Shown here one piece after another: positions 50,392-58,067 of a stretch of DNA of 64,000 nucleotides. Under the pieces are notes generated by a model, which searched no databases, was not told where the DNA came from, and saw only the letters and a program-made list of their open reading frames with translations. Both the position numbers and the translations under genes were made by a program. Numbering within the stretch: position 1 is the stretch's first letter; the number at the start of each line of letters is the position of its first letter. This stretch comes from Phycisphaeraceae bacterium (GTDB taxonomy: Bacteria; Planctomycetota; Phycisphaerae; Phycisphaerales; SM1A02): assembly GCA_015709595.1 (NCBI GenBank), contig CP054178.1, positions 744,001 through 808,000 of the forward strand, read 5' to 3'.

Positions 50392-50398
50392 TCGTTTG

Positions 50399-51556
50399 AT
50401 GCCAGCTCGCGCCCCATCGCGCACGACCGCGACAGCATGTGACGGACGATGCAGGGTGTCCGACCGGCGGGGCGAGGGCGGCGCAGCCGCCCCGCCCGCC
50501 GGTAGACTTGATCTGAGGGCAATAAACGGAAGTGGTGATGATGACCGGCTCGTCATCATCGGCTGCCGCTGCCGGATGTGGAACTGCCCGCATTGCGGCC
50601 CGGGGTACTGGGCGCGTGTCGGCGATCGCGTGAAGCCGCACCTGGCCATGTTCCATCGTCCGCGTCTGCTCACGCTGACCATCAACCGAAAGCATTTCCC
50701 TTCGGGTGAGGCGGCGTTCGAGTACATCAAGGCCAACGGGCTGATTCGTCGCCTGCTGCGGCTGATGGGGTTCCGGAAAGGGCTCTCGGTGTTGTCGTTC
50801 CATCCGAAGGCGCCGGAATGGCCGCACTGGCACATTCTCATCGACGTGGCGGATGTCGGATTCGTCGAGCTCAAACGAATGTGGCGCCTCTGGCGCGACA
50901 AGTGGGGCGTCGGCGGTTTCGACCTTCAGGTGAAGCGGCGACGGGGCGACGCGCTGCAGGCAGCCAGGTACGCGCTGCGTTACTGCCAGCACCAGGCGGG
51001 CACGCAGGTCGAGTGGGTTGAACGCCGCACGCGCCTGCCGCGGGCCTTCGAGGCCTACGGCGAGTTGCGAAGCGCGATGCGGCCGCGGTCACCTCTCAAC
51101 CTCGACGACATGCCAGGCGTGGACGCCGGCGAGCATGCGCCGCGCGAACCCGTCGAAACCTCCTGTCCGATGCCTGAAGCTCCCGCGTCGCCTGAGCGGG
51201 CGGCCAGGCGGCGAGTCATGCGAACCGTGGCGGAACGCCTGACCGACTGCCGCAAGGGTGCTGTGGTCCTCCGCCGTCGCACGTGGCGCGGCTGCGGCCC
51301 CTCGTACACCTTCATCGGCCAGCTGCCCATCACGCCAGAGCGGCTCGCCCTGGCGGACAAGCTCGGCGAAGTCCGCACGGTCACCCTCGCCCGTCACGTC
51401 CGCCAGCTCGTCAATGGGGCGACGGTCCTCGACATCTCGGTGCCCATTCACGATGAGAAGGCCAAAGACCTCTACGGCCGGCTTCTCTCCATGGCGAACG
51501 CCATCGCGGATGCGGATCGGGCGATGGAGCGGACGCGATGCGATGTGCCGTTCTGA
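50399..51556 (+). CDS. Rolling-circle-type replication initiator
   Basis: A protein of 385 residues from ATG 50399; the longer frame from 50120 is low-complexity and probably not translated. CRCRMWNCPHCGPGYWARVGD (about 56-75) is a cysteine/zinc-like motif typical of plasmid and phage Rep proteins. WPHWHILIDV places His143 and His145 in an HUH-like metal motif, and YALRYCQHQ (Tyr191, Tyr195) fits the catalytic tyrosine motif. It would nick DNA at an origin and begin rolling-circle replication of the excised element. The C-terminal 190 residues are unrecognised. It is transcribed toward the CRISPR array, 49 nt away. Confidence 0.75.
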   Translation: MPARAPSRTTATACDGRCRVSDRRGEGGAAAPPAGRLDLRAINGSGDDDRLVIIGCRCRMWNCPHCGPGYWARVGDRVKPHLAMFHRPRLLTLTINRKHFPSGEAAFEYIKANGLIRRLLRLMGFRKGLSVLSFHPKAPEWPHWHILIDVADVGFVELKRMWRLWRDKWGVGGFDLQVKRRRGDALQAARYALRYCQHQAGTQVEWVERRTRLPRAFEAYGELRSAMRPRSPLNLDDMPGVDAGEHAPREPVETSCPMPEAPASPERAARRRVMRTVAERLTDCRKGAVVLRRRTWRGCGPSYTFIGQLPITPERLALADKLGEVRTVTLARHVRQLVNGATVLDISVPIHDEKAKDLYGRLLSMANAIADADRAMERTRCDVPF

Positions 51557-51605
51557 AGGCGAACAGTCGTGACCCCCACCCACCGCCCGGTATGGTATCT
51601 CTCTC

Positions 51606-52427
51606 GTCGCGGATTGGTCGCGGGCTGAGATCAGGTACACTATGACGGGGCCGGTGTGATCGGTACCGTCGGTCGCGGATTGGTCGCGGGCTGAGATCAG
51701 GTACACTAGGGGGCCCGCCGCGACGGCAGCGTACTCGGTCGCGGATTGGTCGCGGGCTGAGATCAGGTACACTTCAATCAGTGCGCCGATCACGACCACC
51801 CAGTCGCGGATTGGTCGCGGGCTGAGATCAGGTACACTTAGCAGTCGGTGGCAGACTTGCCGATACCAGTCGCGGATTGGTCGCGGGCTGAGATCAGGTA
51901 CACTTGGTACAACGCCAAAGCCGCACCGCACATGTCGCGGATTGGTCGCGGGCTGAGATCAGGTACACTGTCAAGAAGACGGGCGGGCGATCGGTGACGT
52001 CGCGGATTGGTCGCGGGCTGAGATCAGGTACACTCGAGGCGGTCCGGGCTGTCATCAACGACGTGTCGCGGATTGGTCGCGGGCTGAGATCAGGTACACT
52101 TCTCTGGATGCCATGATTGCCTCCGGACAGTCGCGGATTGGTCGCGGGCTGAGATCAGGTACACTTCCAGCACGCACGATTCCTTCACGACATTGTCGCG
52201 GATTGGTCGCGGGCTGAGATCAGGTACACTGCGGAATCGGTTGACCCCATCCTCGAACTTGTCGCGGATTGGTCGCGGGCTGAGATCAGGTACACTCGTA
52301 CCACTCATCGGGAATCTTCCAGCCCCGTCGCGGATTGGTCGCGGGCTGAGATCAGGTACACTCCAGCAAGACACAGCCGGCGCTTCCGCCTGTCGCGGAT
52401 TGGTCGCGGGCTGAGATCAGGTACACT
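51606..52427 (+). CRISPR. Type II-C CRISPR array, 13 repeats and 12 spacers
   Basis: Thirteen identical 36-nt repeats beginning GTCGCGGATTGGTCGCGGGC and ending TGAGATCAGGTACACT, with spacers of 29 or 30 nt (repeat starts 51606, 51672, 51738, 51803, 51869, 51934, 51999, 52065, 52130, 52195, 52261, 52327, 52392). No degenerate terminal repeat is seen. Matching to the tracrRNA shows that crRNAs are read on the plus strand, toward the cas genes, as in Neisseria. Each repeat contains TTGGTC and TACACT separated by 16 nt, so each may start its own transcript about 7 nt into the following spacer. Confidence 0.98.
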
Positions 52428-52476
52428 ACCTCGCGCCCAACCGACTGCCAGAAAAGGAGTTACCCAGGAAACACCG

Positions 52477-52806
52477 CTAGAAAAGTTCCAGCTGCTTCGG
52501 GGCCTGTTCGGGGGCGGTGCGCCGTTTTCCCCAGAAAACACGCATCCGCTCGAACTGCTTGTCCGTGATTGTGATGATGCGGACCTCGCCGTCCGGCGGG
52601 ATGTGTTTCTGCACCCGCTGGATGTGGACATCGGCGTTCTCCTCACTGGCGCAGTGGCGGATATACACTGAAAACTGCATCTTGGCGAAGCCGTCCTGCA
52701 GCAGGAACTTCCGAAACAGGGCGTACTGGCGGCGGGCCGCCTTGGTATCCACCGGAAGATCGAACATCGTCACAACCCACATGCAGCGGTACCCACTGAC
52801 GATCAT
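52477..52806 (-). CDS. cas2: CRISPR-associated endonuclease Cas2
   Basis: A protein of 109 residues. GYRCMWVVTMFDLPVDTKAARRQYALFRKFLLQDGFAKMQFSVYIRHC has the Cas2 ferredoxin-like start with the conserved Asp in MFDLP. The C-terminus (VRIITITDKQFERMRVFWGKRR) is typical of type II-C Cas2. With Cas1 it forms the spacer integrase. ATG 52806 overlaps the cas1 stop (ATGA), so the two are co-translated. It ends 50 nt from the array. Confidence 0.96.
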   Translation of the reverse strand: MIVSGYRCMWVVTMFDLPVDTKAARRQYALFRKFLLQDGFAKMQFSVYIRHCASEENADVHIQRVQKHIPPDGEVRIITITDKQFERMRVFWGKRRTAPEQAPKQLELF

Positions 52807-53789
52807 GGCGCCTCGCCCCCCTCGATCGGCGGCAGCATCGGCACGCATAGCCCGTCCGTCACGTCACGGAGGCACTTGAGGAACGACACGACCATTCGCT
52901 GGACGGCGACCATGAGCGGTCCGGTTTCACCCCCCGTGGCGACCGGCTCACCCAGCACCTGCAGGATGCCCGCCTTGGTGGGCTGGTTGAGTTCGCGGCG
53001 GGCGTGGATCACATACAACTGACGGACCCGGCGATCGACGATCGGCCGCAGCGGCTCCACCAGGTCATCCGCCAGGCAGAAGGGGTTGGAGCGGCTGGAG
53101 TGGTGGATGCCGATGGCGGGCAGCAGCCCGGCCCCGATGATCGCCCGCGCCACGCTGGCCCGCAATACCGCGTAGCCGTAGTTCAGCATCACGTTGAGCG
53201 GGTCGGTCCCGTCAGGGTCGCGCCGGAATCGTTGGGCGTCCATCCCCGTCGGCTGACACTTCTCCGTCTTGCGGGCGACGCCCTCGATCGCCTCCGCCGC
53301 CAGCCAGGCGGACCAGTAGACCTTGGCCGCCTGGGCCTCCATGTTGGTCGGGTCGCCCGAGCGCACGTCGCGGGCCATTTCCAACAGGCGCGAGCGCGTA
53401 TCACCACGCGGGAGATTCCCGGCCTGGGCGCGAATCTTGGCCTGCACGATCTGCCGCCAGAGTTGCTTTCGCAACGGACGGGAGACGCCCAGCTGGTCGT
53501 TGATTCGCCAGACGACCTCGTTGTGATCCGCCAGCGGCAGCAGCACCGCCGCGGGCAGGTGATCCCGGCCGCACACCACGAGAACGCCGCCATGCTCCGC
53601 GATGCGAGCCAGGGCATGATGCGAATAGGTGCACTGGCTGTGATCGACCACCAGGATGCCCAGGTCTTCACAGGGGATCGAGCTTGTCCCGACGCCCTCG
53701 GGGACATCGTGCGGCTGGATGAGCAACTGGTCGAGGCGAACCGACAGGTGGGCTGGCTTCTGGGAAATCTCAACGGTGCGCTTGATCAT
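52803..53789 (-). CDS. cas1: CRISPR-associated integrase Cas1 (type II)
   Basis: A protein of 328 residues that catalyses spacer acquisition with Cas2. MIKRTVEISQKPAHLSVR starts the N-terminal beta domain. NVMLNYGYAVLRASVARAIIGAGLLPAIGIHHSSRSNPFCLADDLVEPLRPIVDR carries the conserved Glu/His/Asp-type metal site region (the His in GIHH and the Asp in LADDLVE). It lies 86 nt after cas9. ATG 53789 is chosen because an in-frame start 15 residues upstream adds only a basic leader not seen in the family. Confidence 0.97.
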   Translation of the reverse strand: MIKRTVEISQKPAHLSVRLDQLLIQPHDVPEGVGTSSIPCEDLGILVVDHSQCTYSHHALARIAEHGGVLVVCGRDHLPAAVLLPLADHNEVVWRINDQLGVSRPLRKQLWRQIVQAKIRAQAGNLPRGDTRSRLLEMARDVRSGDPTNMEAQAAKVYWSAWLAAEAIEGVARKTEKCQPTGMDAQRFRRDPDGTDPLNVMLNYGYAVLRASVARAIIGAGLLPAIGIHHSSRSNPFCLADDLVEPLRPIVDRRVRQLYVIHARRELNQPTKAGILQVLGEPVATGGETGPLMVAVQRMVVSFLKCLRDVTDGLCVPMLPPIEGGEAP

Positions 53790-53875
53790 GACCGACCCCC
53801 GGAACCGCGCGCGACAGCCGCACTGGCGCGTCATCGGCGACTGGCGAGGCGGACTTGAGCGAGTTCAGGTGCGGA

Positions 53876-56800
53876 TCAATCGTTGGCCCATCGAATGCGG
53901 CCTATTGGATCGACGATGATCTTTCGACCCTTGAGACTCGAGGGGGTCTTACCTTCATCATCACGTTGTGCAGATTGCCGGGCATCTCGGGCATCTACAA
54001 TGTGAACTCGCTTCTGCGTGGAGACCAGCGTCGAGACGATGACAGGTCGAACCGAGCCGCGGAACTCGGCAAGGAGCATGTCCCCCGGAGAAAGTGACAT
54101 GATGAACTTGGCGTCAGGTCGCTCCGGATGAACACGACTGATAATCGGCTCTCCTTCGCGCTTCCGCCTCACCGCTTCGAGCAAGGTGACGTACACAGCA
54201 TCGCGACGAATCTTCGCGCGTTCATCCTGATACTCGAAAATACACGCGTGATGAAGTCGTCCGGGCTTCACGCACGCGCTGCCGCCACGAATCGGCTGGA
54301 TCGTTAGATCGCGGCGGATCAGACGAACCTTCTTGATCGGAACGCCCGACTTCATCTTCAGCGGTTCCTGCCACACTTCTTTCGGGATCGTTTGTCCCTT
54401 GATCCTCTCCGAGAATCGCTCCACGCGAGACTTGACCAGTGCTCGAATCGACTCATCGCGAATATCGTCGATCATGGATACCGTCAGCGACTCGATCGGT
54501 TTCCTTACTGCAAATTCACCAGATTGGGACGTCGGTCCATAGATAGTTTCTTCGTGAAGCGCCCCCTTGACTCGTCTGCGGGGTCGGTGGGAGACATTGA
54601 TCGCGTTTACTGCCGCCTCGACATCCGTCCGGAAGTTCTCCCACGGCTCATCAAGCACTTCGCCCGTGGTCTCTGTTCCGCCCTGACGCCGAACCCGTGC
54701 CAGATTCTGCAGCCGTGAACGATCCGTCAAAGCGACGACGATGGCATCGACCGCATGATGCCGGTGATCGTCTCGATTCTTGAGATCAAGGTCATCGTGA
54801 CGAAGAACCGAGTTCAAGCCCCAATGGCGCCGAAGCTCCGCCGTGTGTACGCCGTTGATGCAGAGAATCTCGGTTCCAAGACACTCAAGGTACTGATGCA
54901 CCTGTGTGGTGATGTACGTCGTGTCCACGAACTGACGGGCGAAGAACGAATCCAGCGATACCTCACGATCACGAAACCGGCGGGCCTTCGGGTAAGGCAG
55001 GCGGTTCGATCGCTGCAGAATGGATTCGTACTTCGCGGGGTTGCTTTCTGCAAGCCACTCATGCGGGGTGCGATCTCTCTTTTCTGCGTTCTCCCTCCGG
55101 AAGCACAGCACTCGATTCATCATCGAGTTGTCGAGCGAACGGGAGTAGGGCAGGATGTGGTCCACGTCCACTTCCCCGCCGAAGAGTTGCGCCTGGCTGA
55201 TCGGGCGACCGGAGTAAATGCACTCCCGATGCTGCTCGGTCCAAAGAAGGTACCGTTCGATCGATTCGCGGGTGACGGGAACATGCCATTCTCGCAGACG
55301 CTCGGCCGCCTCATCCCTTCGCGCTTCGTTCTCACGCATCTCGCGAGTCTTCCGGGCTCTGGTCGCCTCGCTTCCCTTGGCTTCCCTGGCCAACTCGAGT
55401 CGGATTCGATTCGGCCTTCCGTACTCGCGGATGATGGCGTTGACGACCTTCCGAACTTCGTGCAGCGCGGCACGGACGATTGGATTGGTGATCTCCGGCG
55501 GTTCGGGCAGCCAGTCGCACTGGTTGATGACGCGCTGGTCGGGTCTGAGATAACCCGCTTCGGAAAGCGCTGACGGCGTGCCGTCTTTGGTCATCAGCAA
55601 TAGCCCACGCTCCAAGTGCGGCAGGAGTTGCTCGATCGCAGTGACGCACAATGAGCTGTATCCCTTCGACTCCTTTCCTTCAAGATCGGTGTCGAGGAGT
55701 TCCTCCGCCGCCTCCTCGCTCAGTCCCCACTCTGTCACTGCCCGGTGTCGAACGACCTCCTCGGTCGCGTGAAGTAGTGTCCGAACGATGCGGTTCTTCT
55801 CGTCCTCAGTTCGATCATGCCACGCCTTTCCAAAGAGCGACTTGGCGCTGAGGATTGCATCGGTGGGCATGCCGAGCAGTTTGGAGCGATCACCTCGTTC
55901 CAGGTTGAACCGAATGGACTCGGGCCAATCGAGTTTCTTGCTGAACATCTTCCGGATCTGGTCAAAGGTCCGTTCCTTCGCGACCCGGAGATACTCGATC
56001 AAGAGCGCCCGCTCATGGCTTTCGAGGGCTCGCTCCTCACCTGTGGTGGTATCAAGAATGCGGAGATTATTCACCTCCTGGAGCAGTCGGAATCGTTGCG
56101 CGGCACGATCGGCCCTCGGACACCTCTTCTCACGCGGATGGAGTTCGCATCGCCCGATCACAGACTTGGGCCAGTACATCGGCCGCTGGAAAAAGATGAT
56201 GCCGTGGAGGCCGAATCGCTGAAGGAGTGATCGCCCTTTGCGTGCTGGCGGGTCGGGCTCCTTCGGAAAGCTCTGTCTGCCTGCATCGCCGTACTTCAGT
56301 TGATCGGTCAGCAGTTGTGGGTGATGGACATGCTGACGATCCCAAAGCAGATCGAACTCCCTCTCGTACATGTCGCGACGGGTGTGGTGGCCCCGCACGC
56401 GCTCACGGGGGTTTCCGGCGCGAATAGAGGCGAAATGCTGGCCAAGGGTTTCGTGTCCTGCCTCCTCGATGCTGGCTGCGAGCGAACTGATCTCGTTGAG
56501 GAGCTCTGAGGTTTCCTTCCTGCGCTTTCGATCCTCCCGGCGATTGGACAAGAACCCACGACGCTGATTCAGGTGGATGAGAATGCGACCGAACTCGAAC
56601 GGCACCAGCGCCTCAGTGAGCGCACGTCGGCGGAGCACATACGGATCGAGCGCATCGAGACGCCCCTGCTCAGCGGGCTCGGCTGGGTACAGCCCCGCTT
56701 CGACAAGGGCCGCCCGTAACGCCTTCTTTCTGCGGGCTCGGCGGGCGATCTGGCGGCGCATCCCGCGGGCGATGCGACGCTGTTCGTTCTTGGGATGCTC

Positions 56801-56938
56801 CGCTCCCTGCTGGTCGCGATCAACCCCCTCAGGAAAGACGCGAACCCCGGTGGCGACGATCCTGCCTTCTTCCTCATCGACCAACGCCCAGCCGATGGAC
56901 GTGGGACCGAGGTCGAGGCCAAGTGTCATCGTGGACAT
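53876..56938 (-). CDS. cas9: Type II-C Cas9 RNA-guided endonuclease
   Basis: A protein of 1020 residues, small as in II-C. RuvC-I is MTLGLDLGPTSIGWALVD with Asp9. An arginine-rich bridge helix follows (about 54-80, RRIARGMRRQIARRARRKK). RuvC-II is RIRLELAREA with Glu515. The HNH domain has VDHILPYSRSLDNSMMNRVLCFRRENAEKRDRTP with His594 and the downstream Asn. RuvC-III is DHRHHAVDAIVVAL with His727/His728 and Asp731. All nuclease residues appear intact, so it should be active. GGGGAAACCC precedes the ATG. It is the first protein gene after the tRNA and a strong promoter. No csn2 or cas4 is present, supporting II-C. The recognised PAM is unknown. Confidence 0.98.
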   Translation of the reverse strand: MSTMTLGLDLGPTSIGWALVDEEEGRIVATGVRVFPEGVDRDQQGAEHPKNEQRRIARGMRRQIARRARRKKALRAALVEAGLYPAEPAEQGRLDALDPYVLRRRALTEALVPFEFGRILIHLNQRRGFLSNRREDRKRRKETSELLNEISSLAASIEEAGHETLGQHFASIRAGNPRERVRGHHTRRDMYEREFDLLWDRQHVHHPQLLTDQLKYGDAGRQSFPKEPDPPARKGRSLLQRFGLHGIIFFQRPMYWPKSVIGRCELHPREKRCPRADRAAQRFRLLQEVNNLRILDTTTGEERALESHERALLIEYLRVAKERTFDQIRKMFSKKLDWPESIRFNLERGDRSKLLGMPTDAILSAKSLFGKAWHDRTEDEKNRIVRTLLHATEEVVRHRAVTEWGLSEEAAEELLDTDLEGKESKGYSSLCVTAIEQLLPHLERGLLLMTKDGTPSALSEAGYLRPDQRVINQCDWLPEPPEITNPIVRAALHEVRKVVNAIIREYGRPNRIRLELAREAKGSEATRARKTREMRENEARRDEAAERLREWHVPVTRESIERYLLWTEQHRECIYSGRPISQAQLFGGEVDVDHILPYSRSLDNSMMNRVLCFRRENAEKRDRTPHEWLAESNPAKYESILQRSNRLPYPKARRFRDREVSLDSFFARQFVDTTYITTQVHQYLECLGTEILCINGVHTAELRRHWGLNSVLRHDDLDLKNRDDHRHHAVDAIVVALTDRSRLQNLARVRRQGGTETTGEVLDEPWENFRTDVEAAVNAINVSHRPRRRVKGALHEETIYGPTSQSGEFAVRKPIESLTVSMIDDIRDESIRALVKSRVERFSERIKGQTIPKEVWQEPLKMKSGVPIKKVRLIRRDLTIQPIRGGSACVKPGRLHHACIFEYQDERAKIRRDAVYVTLLEAVRRKREGEPIISRVHPERPDAKFIMSLSPGDMLLAEFRGSVRPVIVSTLVSTQKRVHIVDARDARQSAQRDDEGKTPSSLKGRKIIVDPIGRIRWAND

Positions 56939-56993
56939 GGGTTTCCCCTTTTGGGTTGGACGTCTCGTGAATCAGACGATATCCTTCCGTTAA

Positions 56994-57081
56994 TGCGGAT
57001 GGCGGGACTCGAACCCGCAAAAACCTTTGGGAGGTAAGCGGTTTTGGAAACCGCCGCGTTTTCCAGTTTCGCCACACCCGC
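56994..57081 (-). tRNA. Type II (long variable arm) Leu-like tRNA with anticodon CCA
   Basis: An 88-nt cloverleaf: acceptor GCGGGTG/CATCCGC, short D arm GCG/CGC with GG in the loop, anticodon stem GCGGT/ACCGC with loop TTCCAAA (anticodon CCA, reading UGG), long variable arm about TTACCTCCCAAAGGTTTTT, and T arm GCGGG-TTCGAGT-CCCGC. The D region (TGGCGAAACTGGAAAACGC), the long arm and the A73 discriminator are leucine-type features, yet the anticodon is that of tryptophan. No CCA is encoded. It lies between the predicted promoter and cas9. Confidence 0.75.
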
Positions 57082-57123
57082 ATCCATGCTGCGGAGCCCG
57101 ATGGGCTTCGCAGTGGCGAGCTG

Positions 57124-57151
57124 ATTTTACCCTCCACGGCTTGCCTGTCAA
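57124..57151 (-). promoter_or_regulatory. Predicted promoter of the tRNA-cas9-cas1-cas2 operon
   Basis: Minus strand TTGACA (57151-57146), a 16-nt spacer GGCAAGCCGTGGAGGG, and TAAAAT (57129-57124). The tRNA begins about 42 nt after the -10 box. The first 12 nt of the spacer (57145-57134) are identical to the 12 nt directly preceding the degenerate repeat at 57249. Confidence 0.7.
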
Positions 57152-57218
57152 CGACATGCCTGTTATTCTTCGTCATGGCCCTATGGCCTGAATCACGCCC
57201 AGCGCCGACGATGTCGCA

Positions 57219-57284
57219 ACGAAACGACGAGTCGACGGCAAGCCGTGGGTCGCGGATTGGTCGGGGGCTGAGATCGGGTGCTAT
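57219..57284 (+). ncRNA. Candidate autoregulatory guide RNA (solitary degenerate CRISPR repeat plus guide)
   Basis: 57249-57284 is a degenerate copy of the array repeat (begins GTCGCGGATTGGTCGGGGGC, ends GAGATCGGGTGCTAT), same strand as the array repeats. The 30 nt before it occupy the place of a spacer and end in GGCAAGCCGTGG (57237-57248), an exact match to the cas9 promoter spacer on the opposite strand. A weak promoter TTGCCT-N17-TATTCT (57142-57147, 57165-57170 approximately) could drive it. It resembles scaRNA or the long tracrRNA in concept; unproven. Confidence 0.5.
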
Positions 57285-57321
57285 CTGCTTGCGATCGAAT
57301 CCTGTGTCCTTGAGCTTCGCA

Positions 57322-57349
57322 TTGACGGGAGGTGTGCATCGGGGATAAT
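57322..57349 (+). promoter_or_regulatory. tracrRNA promoter
   Basis: TTGACG (57322-57327), a 16-nt spacer, GATAAT (57344-57349). The expected start, about 57355, coincides with the first base of the anti-repeat. Confidence 0.75.
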
Positions 57350-57354
57350 GCAAA

Positions 57355-57463
57355 GTACCTGTTCTCAGCCCGCGAATGCTTTTCGCGACAAGAAGAAACA
57401 TTCGCAGGCAACAGCCCTACGGGGCTGCCGACCGCAATGCCTAACGGCAGGGCGGTCTTTTTC
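57355..57463 (+). ncRNA. tracrRNA
   Basis: About 109 nt. The anti-repeat GTACCTGTTCTCAGCCCGCG (from 57355) matches the reverse complement of the array repeat at all but one of the first 21 positions. TTTTCGCGAC further on pairs with the repeat 5' end, leaving a bulge. After an A-rich linker come a hairpin around CAGCCC-TAC-GGGGCTG (57412-57427) and a terminator stem ACCGC..TGCC-TAAC-GGCA..GCGGT (57431-57456) followed by CTTTTTCTT. It pairs with crRNA for Cas9 loading. Confidence 0.88.
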
Positions 57464-57542
57464 TTGGAAGCATCTGGTGGTCAGGGCAGCAACTCCCCCT
57501 TGTTCGCCCGGCATTTCCACTGCATCGGGATGGGCTACACTG

Positions 57543-57731
57543 ATGAAAGTCAAGGATGCGATTCGACTCATCGAGCAGGAGGGCTGGCGGCTGCATCGGA
57601 CGCGGGGCAGCCATCATCAGTTCAAACACCCGACGCGGCCGGGCAAGGTCACGGTGCCCGGCAACCTGAACGATGATCTGTCGCCGGGGACATGGAACAG
57701 CATCCGCAAGCAGGCGGGACTCGCCAGGTGA
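57543..57731 (+). CDS. hicA: HicA-type toxin (mRNA interferase)
   Basis: A protein of 62 residues with the dsRBD-like HicA fold: MKVKDAIRLIEQEGWRLHRTRGSHHQFKHP contains the catalytic His in GSHHQF, then TRPGKVTVPGN and WNSIRKQAGL. HicA cleaves mRNA. It precedes hicB by 5 nt. On a mobile element the pair is likely to act as an addiction module. The start is the only ATG that fits family length. Confidence 0.93.
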   Translation: MKVKDAIRLIEQEGWRLHRTRGSHHQFKHPTRPGKVTVPGNLNDDLSPGTWNSIRKQAGLAR

Positions 57732-57736
57732 TCGCC

Positions 57737-57970
57737 ATGAAGAAGCACGAGTTGACCTATGCCGTCGTGATCGAGAATGCGGGGGCGAACTTCAGCGCCT
57801 ACGTGCCGGACCTTCCCGGCTGCGTGTCCACCGGCAGGACGGTCGATGAGACCCTGCGGAACATCCGGGAGGCGATCGAGTTCCACCTGGAAGGGCTCCT
57901 GGAGGATGGCGACCCGATCCCGAGGCCGACCGCGATCGGACGTGAAGTTCACATTCAGATCGCGGCCTGA
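57737..57970 (+). CDS. hicB: HicB-type antitoxin
   Basis: A protein of 77 residues (MKKHELTYAVVIENAGANFSAYVPDLPGCVSTGRTVDE, REAIEFHLEGLLEDGDPIPRP), the RNase H-like HicB partner that neutralises HicA. No C-terminal DNA-binding domain is present, so autoregulation may depend on another protein such as the ribbon-helix-helix protein encoded downstream. It starts 5 nt after hicA. Confidence 0.93.
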   Translation: MKKHELTYAVVIENAGANFSAYVPDLPGCVSTGRTVDETLRNIREAIEFHLEGLLEDGDPIPRPTAIGREVHIQIAA

Positions 57971-58028
57971 GCCGCCACGGCCCGTCGCCTGTCCGGCTGG
58001 CTCACCGGTTCTGGCCTGAAGAGACGAC

Positions 58029-58058
58029 TTGACACAATGGTATGATATGGTGTATGCT
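58029..58058 (+). promoter_or_regulatory. Promoter with TGGTATG-type direct repeats before the RHH gene
   Basis: TTGACA (58029-58034), an 18-nt spacer and TATGCT (58053-58058). The spacer and start carry TGGTATGATA, TGGTGTATGC and TGGTAGC in tandem, a plausible ribbon-helix-helix operator. ATG follows 9 nt after the -10 box. Confidence 0.6.
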
Positions 58059-58067
58059 GGTAGCACC

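Noticed and set aside
50120-50398. N-terminal extension of the Rep frame from GTG 50120
   Set aside because: Low-complexity, contains the 25-bp palindrome, has no ribosome binding site, and family-like motifs begin only after residue 50 of the shorter form.
53876-56938. Type II-A or II-B classification
   Set aside because: No csn2 or cas4 is present, Cas9 is about 1020 residues, and the order cas9-cas1-cas2 is that of II-C.
57249-57284. The degenerate repeat read on the minus strand as a second tracrRNA
   Set aside because: A better anti-repeat with promoter, hairpins and terminator exists at 57355-57463; the minus-strand reading lacks a terminator.
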